The notes under the pieces were generated by a model. The model did not search any database and was not told the DNA's origin. It saw only the letters and a list, made by a program, of their open reading frames with translations. The translations under genes were made by a program, and so were the position numbers. From positions 1-64,000 of the forward strand of contig JALSIM010000030.1 of assembly GCA_026990035.1 (NCBI GenBank): a DNA stretch of 64,000 nucleotides, given 5' to 3'. This DNA is from Alphaproteobacteria bacterium (GTDB lineage Bacteria; Pseudomonadota; Alphaproteobacteria; Geminicoccales; Geminicoccaceae). Positions 63,661 to 64,000 of the stretch are shown piece after piece; position 1 is the stretch's first letter; the number at the start of each line of letters is the position of its first letter.

Positions 63661-64000
63661 GCGACCCGCCCCATGCCCCCGGCGGCGGCCCGGGCCTCGG
63701 GATCGCGGTCGCGCACCATCACCACCACCGTCTGCAGGGCCGCGAGCAGCGCCGAGACCGGCACCGAGGCGAAGGGTACGACCATCGTCATGCCGAAGAT
63801 CGTCGCGTATTGCTGCGCCCCCGTGCGGGTCATGCCGAGCCCGTAGACGAACAGAAAAAGGAAGAAGGCAAGACCGAGCAGATCGAGAAGCCGCGAAAGG
63901 CCGCGGCGAACGCCGGCCGGCAACGCCCGGAAGAGGAGCTCCACACCGATGTGGGCACGCCGGTAGACACCCACCGGCACCGCCAGGAGCGCCGCCCAGA
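63657..64000 (-). CDS. TRAP transporter small permease DctQ (second system), 5' end outside the window
   Basis: At least 114 residues of a DctQ-type membrane protein. VGVYRRAHIGVELLFRALP is the family loop, and two further hydrophobic segments follow. The frame stays open to the window edge, and family length (about 160-190) implies that 50-70 N-terminal residues lie beyond it. An ATG... -like internal Met at 63980 is not the start, because helix 1 and 2 would be missing. Confidence 0.85.
   Translation of the reverse strand, partial: WAALLAVPVGVYRRAHIGVELLFRALPAGVRRGLSRLLDLLGLAFFLFLFVYGLGMTRTGAQQYATIFGMTMVVPFASVPVSALLAALQTVVVMVRDRDPEARAAAGGMGRVA

Overview
The window is a high-GC, densely coding chromosomal segment from an alphaproteobacterium, probably of a Rhodospirillales-like lineage. 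That placement is an inference from gene families. It rests on a cytoplasmic sulfite dehydrogenase (soeABC), a cytochrome-linked urate oxidase (puuD), aerobic cobaltochelatase cobN, TRAP transporters, a PraR-like XRE regulator and rhizobial-style ABC importers. No phage, IS element, rRNA or CRISPR array was seen; there is one tRNA.

Left third (1-29.8 kb). A TetR regulator converges on soeCBA. A GAF-GGDEF diguanylate cyclase follows, then a four-gene pyruvate:ferredoxin oxidoreductase operon (porG-porA-porB plus a GltD-like reductase with a ferredoxin tail). A canonical FNR-type box lies upstream of that operon at class II spacing, so it is predicted to be induced when oxygen is low. Next come the divergent vitamin B6 salvage pair pdxY/pdxH, an SDR, a polyamine-type ABC importer lacking its binding protein, a second diguanylate cyclase, a HugZ-like protein, ATP-dependent PEP carboxykinase, TerC, cobU-cobN, a class III aminotransferase, and the translationally coupled pair puuD-guaD for purine breakdown.

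Middle (30-39.6 kb). This part holds an XRE regulator, a TRAP transporter (dctPQM) with a Nu-type GST, a broken YbaK-family deacylase gene, tRNA-Ser(GCT), an M24 peptidase paired with an EutA/maleate-isomerase-like protein, and a two-gene unit (MerR regulator plus VIT/VWA protein) behind a near-perfect palindromic operator.

Right third (39.6-64 kb). A twelve-gene minus-strand operon runs from a sugar-type binding protein through two permeases, a tiny membrane protein and two ATPases into dhaL, dhaM, HPr, enzyme I, an HTH protein and dhaK. It looks like a self-contained uptake and PEP-dependent phosphorylation route for dihydroxyacetone or a related triose. It has a strong promoter with a tandem-repeat operator. 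A YVTN propeller protein, an RpiR regulator and a divergent dipeptide-type ABC operon follow. The window ends in a coupled operon: TRAP transporter, 2,3-diaminopropionate ammonia-lyase, an M20 carbamoyl amidohydrolase and an N-carbamoyl-D-amino-acid amidohydrolase. This is most simply read as catabolism of an N-carbamoylated diaminopropionate.

One pattern crosses operons. All four solute-binding-protein genes are followed, 9-14 nt after the stop codon, by a strong perfect stem-loop before the next cistron. This is expected if binding proteins are made in excess over their membrane partners.
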